Program-made: the position numbers and the translations under genes | Assembly: GCA_035295745.1 (NCBI GenBank) | Contig: DATGIL010000003.1 | Location: forward strand, 11,390-75,389 | From: JAIQFL01 sp035295745 | GTDB lineage: Bacteria; Acidobacteriota; Terriglobia; Bryobacterales; Bryobacteraceae | Length of the DNA: 64,000 bases | Reading direction: 5' to 3' | The notes under the pieces: generated by a model | The model's input: the letters and a program-made list of their open reading frames with translations, nothing else | Databases searched by the model: none | Told to the model about the DNA's origin: nothing | Shown here: in pieces, positions 1 through 10,700 of the stretch | Position numbering within the stretch: position 1 is the stretch's first letter | Layout: each line of letters starts with the position of its first letter

Positions 1-52
1 TCGACGGATTGAGTTTCCAGGTTCCGCTGAAAAGATCAATTGCATTGCTCAT
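1..52 (-). CDS. Partial small hypothetical protein, N-terminus only
   Basis: The reverse strand from an ATG at 52 is open to the window edge and reads MSNAIDLFSGTWKLNPS. A 'SGTWKLN' opening is typical of small lipocalin-like hypothetical proteins that are abundant in Acidobacteria; that family link is recalled, not searched. The gene would diverge from the regulator that begins at 107 or 173. No good Shine-Dalgarno sequence is seen (the upstream bases read CTCTCCCC), and only 17 codons are visible, so the call rests on the peptide pattern alone. Confidence 0.45.
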   Translation of the reverse strand, partial: MSNAIDLFSGTWKLNPS

Positions 53-172
53 GGGGAGAGCATAGCCGCGGAGCCCCGGGCCAGTCCTGAAGAATTTCTT
101 AAATTTGTGGAACGCGCAGGCCATCACCACTCCGGCCGCTCCACCCCTTCGTGCCTGGGATACGATGAACGG

Positions 173-1447
173 GTGGCCGGCAGAGAGGTCTACGAGTTCG
201 CTGAATTCGCGCTCGACGTGGGAGAGCGAAGACTCCTTCACCACGGCCAACCCGTGGGACTGGCGCCCAAGACCTTCGATCTCCTGGTGACGTTCGTTCG
301 CAACGCCGGCCGCCTCCTTCGCAAAGACGAGTTGCTCCACGCGGTGTGGCCGGATTCATTTGTGGAGGAGGGCATTCTGCCAGTCCATGTTTCGCAACTG
401 CGCAGGCTGCTGGGCAGGAGTTTCATCGAAACCGTAGCGGGTTCGGGCTATCGCTTCGCCTCGCTTGGTGTCCCACAGCGCACAGCCCCTGTGAACCCCG
501 AACTGGAGGAATATTATCGACGGGGACGCGCCCATCTGCTGGCGGCATCTCGAGCCGAATCGCCCAAGGCGGTAGAGGCGTTCCAAGCCGCCCTCGCCAT
601 CGATGCGACCTACGCCCCGGCACACGCCGGGTTGGCTCTCGCGTGGTGTGCGCAAGCCGAGTTCCGGGTGGTACCGCATCGCGACGCCTATCAACACGCC
701 AAAACCGCGGCATTGGCGGCACTCGCATTGGACTTTGCCTGTGCCGACGCCCAAGTCGCGCTTGGCATCGTTCTGTTTCTCAGCGAATGGAACTGGGTGG
801 CCGCCGAGCGGAGCCTGCGCCGCGCCATCGACTTGAATCCCGACCACACAGAGGCATACCTGATTTTCGGCCGCCTGCTCGAAGCTCAAGGGCGCCTTCA
901 CGAAGGTCTTTGCATGAAGCAGAAGGCGCTCGAACGCGAACCTTCCTCCGCGCTCGTCCATTTGCAGATCGCGCTGTCCTACTGGAACCAGCGCTGTTAT
1001 GACCAATCGATCGAGTGGGCGGCCCGGGCTCTCGAACTTGACCCGCATCATCTGCTCGCGCGCGAGCACCTTGCCGCCGCTTACTGGAAGAAGGGAGACC
1101 CCGATCGCCACATGGCAGAGTCCCTGCGTCACGCGCGGGACGCCGGCGCTCCCACCGGTTTGGTCGAGGAAATCGAGCGCGTCTACACGGCAGGGGGACG
1201 GGCCGCGGTCATTTCCTGGAGCCTGGTCCACCTCGCGGCCGCCGGATATCGCGTCCCCGCCGTCCAACTCGCTATACTTCACGGCGAAAGCGGGGATATG
1301 GACGCGGCGTTCCACCACCTGGACCGCGCATTGGACGCGCGCGATCCATGCCTCGTTCATCTCGCGGTGGCGCCGCAATGGGACTCGTTACGCGCCGATC
1401 CACGCTTCGAAAGGTGCCTGGTCCGCATGGGCCTGTCATCCTCCTGA
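173..1447 (+). CDS. Winged-helix (OmpR-type) regulator with TPR repeats
   Basis: Probable one-component transcription regulator. The first ~95 residues form an OmpR/ToxR-type winged helix (EFALD..ERRLL, TPKTFDLL-like, DELLHAVWPD and GSGYRF signatures), and the rest (~120-400) is a run of TPR-like helical hairpins (ALAIDATYAPAHAGLALAW, AIDLNPDHTEAYLIFGRLL). There is no receiver domain or membrane segment, so it is cytoplasmic and probably senses a protein or small ligand through the TPR part. I prefer the GTG at 173 because the family normally begins 4-6 residues before the YEF..F motif; an in-frame ATG at 107 would add 22 residues with no family resemblance. Neither start has a strong ribosome-binding site. 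This architecture is expanded in Acidobacteria; the target genes are unknown. Confidence 0.85.
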   Translation: MAGREVYEFAEFALDVGERRLLHHGQPVGLAPKTFDLLVTFVRNAGRLLRKDELLHAVWPDSFVEEGILPVHVSQLRRLLGRSFIETVAGSGYRFASLGVPQRTAPVNPELEEYYRRGRAHLLAASRAESPKAVEAFQAALAIDATYAPAHAGLALAWCAQAEFRVVPHRDAYQHAKTAALAALALDFACADAQVALGIVLFLSEWNWVAAERSLRRAIDLNPDHTEAYLIFGRLLEAQGRLHEGLCMKQKALEREPSSALVHLQIALSYWNQRCYDQSIEWAARALELDPHHLLAREHLAAAYWKKGDPDRHMAESLRHARDAGAPTGLVEEIERVYTAGGRAAVISWSLVHLAAAGYRVPAVQLAILHGESGDMDAAFHHLDRALDARDPCLVHLAVAPQWDSLRADPRFERCLVRMGLSSS

Positions 1448-1459
1448 TCTGTGCTGTTG

Positions 1460-1520
1460 CTGTAGCCCCCGGAGCGCTTTGGGCGGCAGAAGAAGTCTCC
1501 TGCCGCCCCCTTGACTACAG
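1460..1520. terminator. Hairpin between convergent genes
   Basis: A stem-loop lies between two convergent genes. GGGCGGCAG (1481-1489) pairs perfectly with CTGCCGCCC (1500-1508) around a 10-base loop, and an outer CTGTAG (1460-1465) can pair with CTACAG (1515-1520). There is no T-tract on either side, so it is a plausible two-way terminator but not a classical intrinsic one. Confidence 0.45.
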
Positions 1521-1527
1521 GGAGTGA

Positions 1528-2073
1528 CTACGCGGAACGCCTCCGCTGCCTACTGCCTAGAACCAACCCCAGGCCAACCAACAGTAGCGACCAGGTTTCC
1601 GGTTCCGGCGCCGCCGAGGGCGCCTGTACCTGAACTGTAAACGGGACGTCCACACTCTCGGGCGTTCCATCGGCGAGGTTATAGAAGACCCGAATCGACC
1701 CGGAATCGGAGGATCCGATCACCGCATTCGGATCGATCTGAAACGATCCGAGCCCGGATTGGCTTGCGAGATCGAACCCTTCCGACCAGGTGGAGTTCGG
1801 ATCGACTGAGAAGTTATCGGGCCCGCCTTGAGGTCCGATGAAGTCCGTGTAGACACCGAGCAGCGGATTCGTTTCGTTGATGAGCACCGACTGGCTGAAC
1901 GAGATCGATTGCAGCGGGTCGGTATTGAAAACGCTGAATCCCCAACCTACGGTGTCGCCCGCCCCTCCGGCGGCGATGCCGGAGACCGGGTCGATGGAGA
2001 GCGTGGCCGCCGGAAGGCAAGCGGCCAGCAGGGTGAACAGGAGAGAAACGCGCAGCAATTGGATCTTCTTCAT
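1528..2073 (-). CDS. Secreted PEP-CTERM sorting domain protein
   Basis: A 181-residue exported protein. It has an N-terminal signal peptide (MKKIQLLRVSLLFTLLAACLPAA), a beta-rich body with no recognised domain, and a C-terminal PEP-CTERM tail: PEPE, a hydrophobic span (WSLLLVGLGLVLG) and a basic end (RQRRR). Proteins with this tail are processed by exosortase and carried to the surface or extracellular polymer; no exosortase gene is in the window. The start at 2073 is supported by AAAGGAC eight bases upstream; a longer open frame to 2190 would run into the preceding gene. It starts 20 bp after the stop of the metallophosphatase at 2094, so the two are probably co-transcribed. Confidence 0.85.
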   Translation of the reverse strand: MKKIQLLRVSLLFTLLAACLPAATLSIDPVSGIAAGGAGDTVGWGFSVFNTDPLQSISFSQSVLINETNPLLGVYTDFIGPQGGPDNFSVDPNSTWSEGFDLASQSGLGSFQIDPNAVIGSSDSGSIRVFYNLADGTPESVDVPFTVQVQAPSAAPEPETWSLLLVGLGLVLGSRQRRRSA

Positions 2074-2093
2074 GGCTTTGTCCTTTCGACGAA

Positions 2094-5000
2094 TTAGCGA
2101 ACTACGTAGAAAACGGCCTTGCCCTTGTACGCTCCGCCGTTCGCGGAGAAGTTCACGGTGAAAGCCACCCGGGCAGCCGTCGAGGGCCATCCGAAATCGA
2201 GGCTGAACGACGTGCTCTGTCCAGGCGCCAGAGTGGCCGGTGACGGGAGGACCGCCGGTGGCGTGATGGTTCCGGTGCCGTTCTGCACCACGGCCGTAAT
2301 CGAGTCGATATTCGCGTTCACGGCGGCGCCCTGCCCCGTGTTTGAGAGAACGACCGTGAGCAACGTGTCAGTCGGGCTGTTATTTGTATGTGCGCCGGCA
2401 CTGGCGGTCAACACCGGCAGAGCGGACGGCGCAAAGTTCCCCGCCACATTCGCCGGCTGGTTGACCGGGAAGGTGTAGGGAGTCTGCGTGCTGTATACGT
2501 CGCCGGAGAAGCCGGTGAACGTGAAACCGTTAGCAGCGGTGGCGGTGAGCGTCGCGGAAGCGCCGGCATTGAACCATCCGCCACCTGTGGTCGTGCCGCC
2601 TGTGGACGGGCTGGATTGCAGGCTCACCTGGAACTGCTGCTGGTACTGCGCGGTGTAAAGTGTCACGGAACTCGCGGCAATCGAGCGCGACGCCGTGGTA
2701 ACGCCGTCGGACCATTGCGTGAAAACGTAGCGCACTCCCGACGTAGGCGTTAGCGTGGCCGGAACGGAAACGTTGTGGGTGGAATTGATCGGCCACTGAA
2801 CCACGGCGGGGCCTTGAGTGACGGCGCCGTCAATGGTTTCAGAGCCGTTCGCACCGAGGCTCGTCGACACAGTGTATGTGCCGGCTGGATTGAACTCAGC
2901 GGTAAGATCCACGGGCACATCCGCGGGCGTGAAATCCAGCGGATTCTGCCCGAGCGGCTGGTTGTGGAAGCGATTGAAGCTGTACCCGGTGTTCGCCGTC
3001 GCGGTCAGGTGAAGGGCAGTCCCGGTAGCGTAGTACCCATCCGCACTCGACGGTATGATGGTCATCGAGCCGGCCGCCGCCGGGTTGCTCCCGGACGTGA
3101 TCTGCACGTACTGCTGGAAGTTGACTGGATAGGTAACCGGCGCGGTGACCGTAAAGTCGAAGTTGGGAACGTTCCCCGGCCAGCCCAGAAATCGCTCCTG
3201 CACACCGCTGCCGACCAAGGTCTGAGCGGTCGCCTTGTGCCCGGAGTTGTAAGGCAGATTCAGCGTGACCGGCAAATTGTAGTTGGTTCCGTCAATGGCG
3301 ACTACTGCTTTCGGCGCCGTGCTCGTAAACGTCACGGGGATTCCAGCGAGCGTCACCGTGACTGGGATCGAGGGGTAGGCGCTGTTGCTCGAGCTGATGG
3401 TAATCGTCCCCGACTGGCTGGCATTGAGCTTCGAGAAGTTGATGGCGACCTTCATCGACGCAGGAGTAGTTGACAGATCCAGGCCCGCGTTGATCCAGGG
3501 CTGATCCGCCGCAATCGAGATCGGAACCTTGGCTCCGAAAGCGCTGGCGATATTGAGCGTCTGCGAGTCGGAGTAGGGGTACGAGAACGAAACTGCATTT
3601 GGCGTGGCTTGCAGGTAATCGCCGCTCAACGTGACCACTCCGGAGACGGTTGGCTCGTAGGTGCTCAGCCTGATGGTGTCCGACTCTCCGGGGGCGAGCG
3701 AGGATTTTGTTCCAACCACATAGAGCGGCCCCGCCGAGCAGCTCTCGGTGAATTGGATTTGGCCCGGCAGTGCCGGATTGCTGCCATAGGTCAGCGAATT
3801 GAACCGCAGAGCAAACGGCCCCTGCAATACACCCTTCGTATTGTTGGTGATGGTGAAAGATTGCTGCCCGCTGGAAGCCACATCCAGAGGCGCCGACCCC
3901 AACTGACCTCCCACCCATCGACGGCACCCTTGCACATCGTTAAAGAACGGGGGGCGTCCGCCGTTGCCAACGCCCACGACAAAGGGCGACACACTGCCGA
4001 AGTGAACCAGCGGATCAAGCCACTCTACCGGCAGAATGTCGACGAACTGGTCGGTCAACCGCACGACGAAGAAGTTGCCCTGTCCGCCTGAGCCGCCTGT
4101 CCCGCCCACCGTATCGTCGATGGTCTTCAGATTTCCGTGGCTGTCCGTCACCTGGACTTTGTACGAGCCGAGGTAGTGGTCGTGCCCGGAAAGGATCATC
4201 GGCACGTTGTAGTCTTTGATCACATTGAGAAAGCTCTGCCGGTCGGCGTCGCTCCACCACTGTCCGTTTTGCGAAAATGCGTCCCAACCGTAGTGCTGGA
4301 AAATGATGACCGGGCGTCCGGAGTTGCCCACGTGGGTGGCGAGGTCGGCAATCAGCCAGGGGAGCCCGGATCCGTGCGTATCAGTGACCGCCGGGCTGTA
4401 GCTGTTATTTACGCCGGCCAAAGTGTCTCCGGCCCAGACGTTCAACTGGACCATGTGATACTTTCCCCAATCCCACGAGTAGTTGTGGCTTTGGGGATCG
4501 ATGTTGGGCGCGCAGGCCGCGGCTTTCTGCGAGTAGTCGAGCATGCGATAGCCGCAACTGCCGAAGATGCAGTCATTCTGGATGTCGTGATTGCCGTAGC
4601 CGGGGAAGAATGGAATTTGCACCGCGTCGGTGGAGAATCCGAACTCATAGAGCAGGCGGAAAGCGCCCAGCGAGGTTGCCTGTCCGTCGTTCGTCTCGTC
4701 GCCGGTCGACACGAGACCCACCGGCGGCGCGATCGGATCGTCCGGAAAGCCGGCGTTGGATTGGGTCCAGTGCCATCCGTTATGGCCGATCTGGCGCATG
4801 TTAAGGGTGTGCAGGGCGTGCTGCACGTCGGTAATCTGGCTGGACGTTCCATTGCGCAGGTGGACATCGGTCATCACCAGAAATGTGATGTCGTGCGGGT
4901 TGCGAACCAGAGCATTGCCGAAGGCGATGGTGCAGACAGGGTCCGGAAGATTGCAGTTTGCCTGGGCAGTGAACGGGTCGATCCGGATCTGATTGCCGGG

Positions 5001-5177
5001 CGCGTCGGCACAACCGGTAATGCACGACGGCTCGCCGGGAGCGCCACACGTATAGTGGGGTAGCAGGCCGTTGGTCCATTCCATGATGGTGCCGAAGTTG
5101 TTGGTCGGTTGCGTTCGCCCCGGGACTGCCAGTTGAAGTAGCAAGATGAGCGTCAAGAACGTGGTTCGCATAGGCAT
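2094..5177 (-). CDS. Secreted calcineurin-like metallophosphatase with C-terminal repeat domains
   Basis: A large exported protein of about 1027 residues. After a signal peptide (residues 1-22) comes a calcineurin-like metallophosphoesterase domain whose metal-binding motifs are all visible: TDVH (~103), GDE (~160), GNHD (~196) and GHDH (~332). The C-terminal half holds an Ig-like segment and three or four divergent 'bacterial repeat' units (GYSFNRF, GVRYVFTQWSDG, GFTFTGFSGD) of the kind found in surface proteins. The substrate is unknown: family members cleave phosphomonoesters or phosphodiesters. Two starts are possible: ATG 5177 is only four bases from AGGAG, whereas the in-frame ATG at 5171 (MRTTFL) has a better ten-base spacing. 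It is followed by the PEP-CTERM protein gene. Confidence 0.9.
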   Translation of the reverse strand: MPMRTTFLTLILLLQLAVPGRTQPTNNFGTIMEWTNGLLPHYTCGAPGEPSCITGCADAPGNQIRIDPFTAQANCNLPDPVCTIAFGNALVRNPHDITFLVMTDVHLRNGTSSQITDVQHALHTLNMRQIGHNGWHWTQSNAGFPDDPIAPPVGLVSTGDETNDGQATSLGAFRLLYEFGFSTDAVQIPFFPGYGNHDIQNDCIFGSCGYRMLDYSQKAAACAPNIDPQSHNYSWDWGKYHMVQLNVWAGDTLAGVNNSYSPAVTDTHGSGLPWLIADLATHVGNSGRPVIIFQHYGWDAFSQNGQWWSDADRQSFLNVIKDYNVPMILSGHDHYLGSYKVQVTDSHGNLKTIDDTVGGTGGSGGQGNFFVVRLTDQFVDILPVEWLDPLVHFGSVSPFVVGVGNGGRPPFFNDVQGCRRWVGGQLGSAPLDVASSGQQSFTITNNTKGVLQGPFALRFNSLTYGSNPALPGQIQFTESCSAGPLYVVGTKSSLAPGESDTIRLSTYEPTVSGVVTLSGDYLQATPNAVSFSYPYSDSQTLNIASAFGAKVPISIAADQPWINAGLDLSTTPASMKVAINFSKLNASQSGTITISSSNSAYPSIPVTVTLAGIPVTFTSTAPKAVVAIDGTNYNLPVTLNLPYNSGHKATAQTLVGSGVQERFLGWPGNVPNFDFTVTAPVTYPVNFQQYVQITSGSNPAAAGSMTIIPSSADGYYATGTALHLTATANTGYSFNRFHNQPLGQNPLDFTPADVPVDLTAEFNPAGTYTVSTSLGANGSETIDGAVTQGPAVVQWPINSTHNVSVPATLTPTSGVRYVFTQWSDGVTTASRSIAASSVTLYTAQYQQQFQVSLQSSPSTGGTTTGGGWFNAGASATLTATAANGFTFTGFSGDVYSTQTPYTFPVNQPANVAGNFAPSALPVLTASAGAHTNNSPTDTLLTVVLSNTGQGAAVNANIDSITAVVQNGTGTITPPAVLPSPATLAPGQSTSFSLDFGWPSTAARVAFTVNFSANGGAYKGKAVFYVVR

Positions 5178-5780
5178 AGTTCTCCTGTCGAGTGCATTCA
5201 GGCGGCGGGGATTTCGTTTTGGGACATGCCGCCGCGGTGGAGGTTCCGGTCGTCGCCCGAAGCGGCTGCATTGGGCGTCACCAGAACTCCCCTCATTTGA
5301 GAAAGGGAGGGGCGAGGCGGATTTTTGCCAGGCGGCAGAGAATTTTTTTAACGGAAGGCGGATTTACCTTCGCGGCCATGCGACTGTTCGGCGCTGATAG
5401 CGTTCTCTCGCAGGCGAGGATGACATGCGACATACCTCGCCCAGGCGAGCGAACTTCTGCGTGAGGAGAAGGTCTATCCCTTCCAGAGGGCCGGGGCTTC
5501 CTTGCCGCCAGAGAACTTCGCTCTGTCGCCCTGGATCCGCTGCGAAGAGCGTACCCAACTTTCTGCCAGTCGTAGATCCATTCTTTGAAACAGCTGACTG
5601 TTCTAGCGAACTGCGGCATGGCTGGCACTCGATCTGGCCTTAGCCGGTCGACGAGCTCGGCAACGGAAGCAACTTGTGCGTGGGAGGAAGCGCCTCCACG
5701 GACCTTTTTGCCTGATCATAAGTACTGTTGTCCATTTGGCTCGCTCCTGGTTTGGAACCCAATGGAGGAATGAAGCATTG
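5178..5780. other. Intergenic region without a supported gene
   Basis: About 600 bases separate the divergent metallophosphatase and YCF48-like genes. Open frames here (for example 5293-5628 on the minus strand) have no signal peptide, domain or ribosome-binding site and look like chance. A CCCCTC...GAGGGG inverted pair lies near 5290-5320. Promoters for both flanking genes must be here, but none could be assigned with confidence. Confidence 0.5.
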
Positions 5781-7511
5781 ATGTCTCGACTCCATCTCGG
5801 TCGCGCTGGATTGGTGTTTGTGATTCTGGTGCTTGCTGTTCACAGATTGGATGCCCAGCCAGCGGTCCGCTGGTGGAACACCATCGCAGACCTGCATGGC
5901 ATCTGGGCTGCCGATCGTAACCAGCTCTGGGCAGTTGGAGACGGCGGAGTGATTCTGCATTCCGCCAACGGCGGCAAAGACTGGGAGCCCGAAGGGAGCG
6001 GAACCACGGATCAATTGCTGTCCGTGTATGGTATCGGCAAGGAGCTTTGGGTCACCGGGTACAGCGGCCAAGTCCTGTACAGCGCCGACGGAGGGAGGCG
6101 TTGGGACCGTCAGCCCACTGGGACGGCTTACGAATTGGATGCGCTTTGGGGTAATGGCAGCGAAGTGTGGGCCGCCGGATTCACTGCTATCGCGCATACC
6201 GCCTCCAGAGGGAGGAAATGGGAGTCGACGGAAATGGACATGGGGTACAAATCGATTGTCGGTTCAGGGCAGGAGCTCTGGGCGGTAGGAGCTGCGATCA
6301 TCCACAGCGTGGACGGCGGAAAGCATTGGGAAAAGCGCGACACGCCCGGCGACACCCTTTACTCCATTTATCGAAATGGCCGCGAATTGTGGTCCGTCGG
6401 TGGGTCAGGAGTCATCCTGCATAGCCCGGACGGCGGCAAGAGCTGGGACAAACAGAATAGCGGCACGGACGCCGGCTTGTTCTCCATTGCCGGATCCGGC
6501 AGAGAGCTTTGGGTGGCCGGTGACAACGGACTGATACTCCATTCCTCTGACGGCGGGAAACATTGGGAAACACTGGGAAGCGGAACGGAGCATCGACTGA
6601 ACTCGATCACCGCGCGAGGCAGGGAACTCTGGGCGGTGGGGGATGGAGGCACGATGCTGCACAGCCTGGATGGCGGCGCGAGGTGGGACGCTCAGATGAG
6701 CGGCGTCGACTTTGCTACCCGACATTCCATGTTCGGCGAGGGAAGTGACCTCTGGATTGGCGGGGACGGCGCGTTGGTCCATTCCACGGACGGCGGAAAG
6801 CACTGGGAGACCGAGAACCTGGGCCAGTCGGCCATGCTGAATTGCATCCGCGGGCATGGCGGGAAGCTGTGGGCAGCGGGAAGTAACGGATCGATTGTGC
6901 ATTCAGTAGATGGCGGCAAGACGTGGGAATTCCAGTTCAGCACAACTGCTGTAGACCTGAACAGTATTTACGAAGCTGGTGAAGAGCTTTGGGCGGTAGG
7001 TGCCGGCGGCATGATTGTGCATTCTGGCGACGGAGGAAAGACGTGGGACCAGCGTGCGAGCCGCGGCGACGATTTGTCAAGCATATTTGGAGAGGGAAGG
7101 GAGCTGTGGGCTGTCGGCGGTGGCGGCAGAATTGTCCACACGACCGACGGAGGGAAGACCTGGGAAAAGCAGCAGAGCGGAACGTCTCAGACCCTGGAGT
7201 CTATCTTCGGAATGGGACGGGAACTCTGGGCAATCGGGGACAAGGGCACGATTCTACATACCGCCGATGGGGGAAGGCATTGGGAGCCACAGGTCAGCGG
7301 AACAGACCAGGGATTAGTCTCGATCGCCGGGACCGGCGCCGAACTTTGGATCGGCGGTTGGGACGGAGTGATTCTGCACAGCGTGAACCGAGGCAAGAGT
7401 TGGGAACACCAGAACAGCGGAACGGAGGACATCCTGTACTCCATTTTCACGAATGGACCCGACGTCTGGATTTTAGGTTCCAATAAGACGCTTCTGCGCA
7501 GTGTCCGGTAG
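5781..7511 (+). CDS. Secreted YCF48/BNR-type beta-propeller repeat protein
   Basis: A 576-residue exported protein. A signal peptide (MSRLHLGRAGLVFVILVLAV...LDAQ) is followed by ~41-residue repeats of the form 'GxELWAVGDGGxILHSxDGGKxWE', the pattern of YCF48/photosystem II stability and BNR/Asp-box propellers. I count thirteen full units and a truncated fourteenth (GPDVWILGSNKTLLRSV) at the C-terminus, with little else in the protein. Fourteen blades would fit two seven-bladed propellers. Asp-box turns (S.DGGK.W) are present in most units. The start at 5781 gives the signal peptide; GGAGGA lies about 12 bases upstream. The biological role is unknown: Ycf48 itself is an assembly factor, but here the repeats only show the fold. 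Confidence 0.85.
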   Translation: MSRLHLGRAGLVFVILVLAVHRLDAQPAVRWWNTIADLHGIWAADRNQLWAVGDGGVILHSANGGKDWEPEGSGTTDQLLSVYGIGKELWVTGYSGQVLYSADGGRRWDRQPTGTAYELDALWGNGSEVWAAGFTAIAHTASRGRKWESTEMDMGYKSIVGSGQELWAVGAAIIHSVDGGKHWEKRDTPGDTLYSIYRNGRELWSVGGSGVILHSPDGGKSWDKQNSGTDAGLFSIAGSGRELWVAGDNGLILHSSDGGKHWETLGSGTEHRLNSITARGRELWAVGDGGTMLHSLDGGARWDAQMSGVDFATRHSMFGEGSDLWIGGDGALVHSTDGGKHWETENLGQSAMLNCIRGHGGKLWAAGSNGSIVHSVDGGKTWEFQFSTTAVDLNSIYEAGEELWAVGAGGMIVHSGDGGKTWDQRASRGDDLSSIFGEGRELWAVGGGGRIVHTTDGGKTWEKQQSGTSQTLESIFGMGRELWAIGDKGTILHTADGGRHWEPQVSGTDQGLVSIAGTGAELWIGGWDGVILHSVNRGKSWEHQNSGTEDILYSIFTNGPDVWILGSNKTLLRSVR

Positions 7512-7724
7512 GGTGTGGGCGACGCGCATCATGCCGTAGATTTTCCACCGAGCTTTATCCGGTTCTTCGCGGCCGTGGCCGAGCCCTGCGAGTCGCCAGT
7601 GGGCCGGTCTTTTCACGGCACGCCGCTGTCCGGTCACGGTGCCGGGAGGTGGGCCGAGTCGTCCCGCGGGTAAACTGCAATGCGTTTTGGTAGTGCCCGT
7701 CTCGGCGCTACAAGAGCGCCACGG

Positions 7725-10700
7725 CTATGCAGATGCCGTTTCCCAAAAGAGGCTGCGGATAGGAGGGGCCGTCAGGAAGGTTTCCCGTAGAGGTTCGTCG
7801 GGCTCAAAAGAACTGGCGATTTTCATGATCAGTTCCTTGGCGCGGGCGCGATGTTCTTCGGCCCTTGCCCGATTCCCTTCGTCCTCGCACAAATCTCCGG
7901 CGGTGCGGTGGACCTGCCAGCCCGCAACGGGAACCTCATATTTCTCCAGAACTGCAAGGGCATTCTCGATATGCTCCCGCGCGGCACGCCCGTTTCTCTC
8001 CGCCCTGGCCACTCGCGAATTGATTTCCCAGGCGAACGCCCGCAGGTTGGGATCGGCAACCGAGAGTGCGGATTTCAGGAAACCATCCGCCTCGCGTCGA
8101 GCGTTCGGAAGATCGCCTGCGCTCAAGCGTGCCTCAGTCGCTCCCATTTCGGCGTGCATTCGCCAGTGCCAGTGAAGAAAGAATTTGGGTGTGATCCCGT
8201 AATCGCGGACTTGAGCAAACCAGTCCCAAGCCTTTTCGTGGTTCCCCTGAACGATCTCGGCATAACCAGCGGCAACCCGGGCCGCGGTCCGGGTCCAAAT
8301 CGCATGCGATTCCACGTCGTTGGGCATGGTAATCTCGCTCACGCGGCGGACCCCCTCGAAATCGGAGCAACGGAGGCGCACCCACGCCTCGCCAAGGACC
8401 CACATCCACGCCTCGGACTCGTTTTTCCTGGCCAATTCCCTTTCTCTGCGAATGATTCGAAACATCTCTCCATACCTGCCCGAAGACAATAGAAAGAGGC
8501 CTTTCCCGCCAAGGGCAGCGGTATAGGCGGTCGGACCCGTCGCGTTGTCGATCGCGAAATCTGCCTCTTTCAGAGCCTCCGCATGCTCCCCTTGAAGCAC
8601 TTGAACGTAGATGTTGTAGGCATGCAAGGGAGAGGCGGGACCGGCCAGAGAACGAATAGTTCTCTTCGCACGCGCACAGACTTCCAGATCCTCCGCACTC
8701 CAGGAGTCGTACAGCAGTCGGAAACAAGCTACCGCCAGATCTGTCCGCGCCAGGAGCAGGGGATCGGAAAGGCTTCGACTCGCTTGGAGCGCCCGTTCGC
8801 AGACGCTGCAGCCCGGCTCCTCACCGAGGAACCATGCCGGAAGAGCCATGTGTGTCAGGATTGTGACCTGTTCTTCTCGAAGGCCTGCCTGGGCCGCGAG
8901 GCCCGCCGCAGCCTCGTAGGATACGAGGGAAGCAGACATTTCACCGAGAGCGAATTGCGCGTCGCCGATTCGCTGATAAACCTGAATCTCCAGCTCAATG
9001 GTGGCGGGGCCTCGGCCGGAGATCAATTCCAGCGCCTGTCGCAGAACCTGAATGGAATCGCGGTAGGAAAATCGCGTAGCTGCATTTTGTGCCGCAAGCA
9101 TCAAACACCGTGTAGCTCGTTCGTAGTCGCGGCCTTCTTCAAAGTGCAGTGCCAGTTCTGAGGCCAGCTCCGGTTTTCCGGCCATGCAGATCGGCATCAG
9201 TTTCTCGCCCAGGCTCAAATGGAGCTTGGATCGATGAAGGCCCGAGAGACTGCGATAGAGGGCCTGGCGGTAAAGGGAGTGCGCGAATTCATAATGCGCG
9301 GAAGGGGAACTGTTCGGCGCGTTGTGAATCCCGACCGGCCGAATGAACTGGTGCCGGTTCGCGAGTCTGTCGCAGCACTCTTCGACGGCAGCCGGAGAAA
9401 GGTCCAGCATGGCTGCAGCAGCCCAGACCGAAAAACGTTCTCCCGCGACACTGCCGCCCTGCAGGATACGCCGCTCGTCCGTACCGAGCTGCTCCATTTG
9501 AATCTCCAACATCTGTTGCAGCGTTTCCGGGATGCCGAGGTAGACCTCGTGCAATGGCGCGGTCAGAATCAATCCTCCGTGCTCCTCTGCAATCAACCCC
9601 CGGCTGACCATGTCCTGCACAATCGCGGTCATGAAAAGAGGGTTCCCGCCCGAATTCTGATGAATCAGATTCGCCAGACCTGGGGGAAGGCTCTCCGCCG
9701 CAAAGGTCTTCGCCAGGTAATCGGCCACATCGGACTCTTCGAGGCGCTCGATTGCAATTTCATTACACAGATGGCGCAGGAGTAAATCCTGCTTGAGGCC
9801 CTTCAACGGACTTTGGGATAGAGCAACATCTACTGGGCGGTATGTGCCAAGCAGGAGCAACTGCGCCGGCTCCCTGCGGCGGGCAAGCGCAGAGATCAGA
9901 TTCAACGTAGAATGATCGACCCAATGCAGATCTTCCAAGATCACAACCAACGGCGTTTGCGCCGTAATCACTTCGAGTAACTCACAAATTTCTCGAACCA
10001 TGCGCTCTCGGGTGGTTCCTAGAATCTCTCGCTGGAGCGACTCTCTTTGTTCGGGCTTGACCAAGGCTGGAAATTGAATCAGCCAGGTGGGAGCTCGCTG
10101 GCCGAGCGTCTGGATGAGAGACTTGTCCTCGGCGTTTTGCAGCAGGGAGCCAAGAGCCTCGAGCATTGGATAATAGGCTTCTATTCCTCCGAAACCCTCG
10201 ATACACTGACCTCGCGCAATCCGGAGATTCGGACATCCATCTGCCTGTTTCTGAAATGCATCCACCAGCGTCGTCTTGCCTATGCCTGCTTCGCCCGTTA
10301 CGAAAACCACCTGCCGCTGGCCATCCAACGCCTTTCGTAAATAGCCGTCCAGCCGCGCGAGTCCCTCCTGACGCCCTACCATGTTGCCGGCGGGTTGGGT
10401 TGCGAGCGCCAGACGGGAGGCTGGGCGGTCGTCCGTCACTGGAGCTATGAACTGATAACCGCGCTTGGGTAAGGTTTCGATAAATGCCAGTTGGCCCGGC
10501 CGATCTCCCAAGACCTTGCGGATTTCCAAGATGTACTTGCGGATGCCTTCTGGATTTACGTATGTTTGCGGCCAAAGCGCTTCCAGAAGTTCTTCGGGAG
10601 TGACCACGCGGCCGGTGTGTTCGACAAGGTAACGCAGCACGTCGAAGGCCTTGGGGGTCAGGGGTGCCCGCACGTCCGCATGCCACAAGCAATGGTTAAG

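Noticed and set aside
5293..5628. 111-residue minus-strand frame in the gap before the YCF48-like gene
   Set aside because: No ribosome-binding site, low-complexity basic sequence and no resemblance to a transposase or other family.
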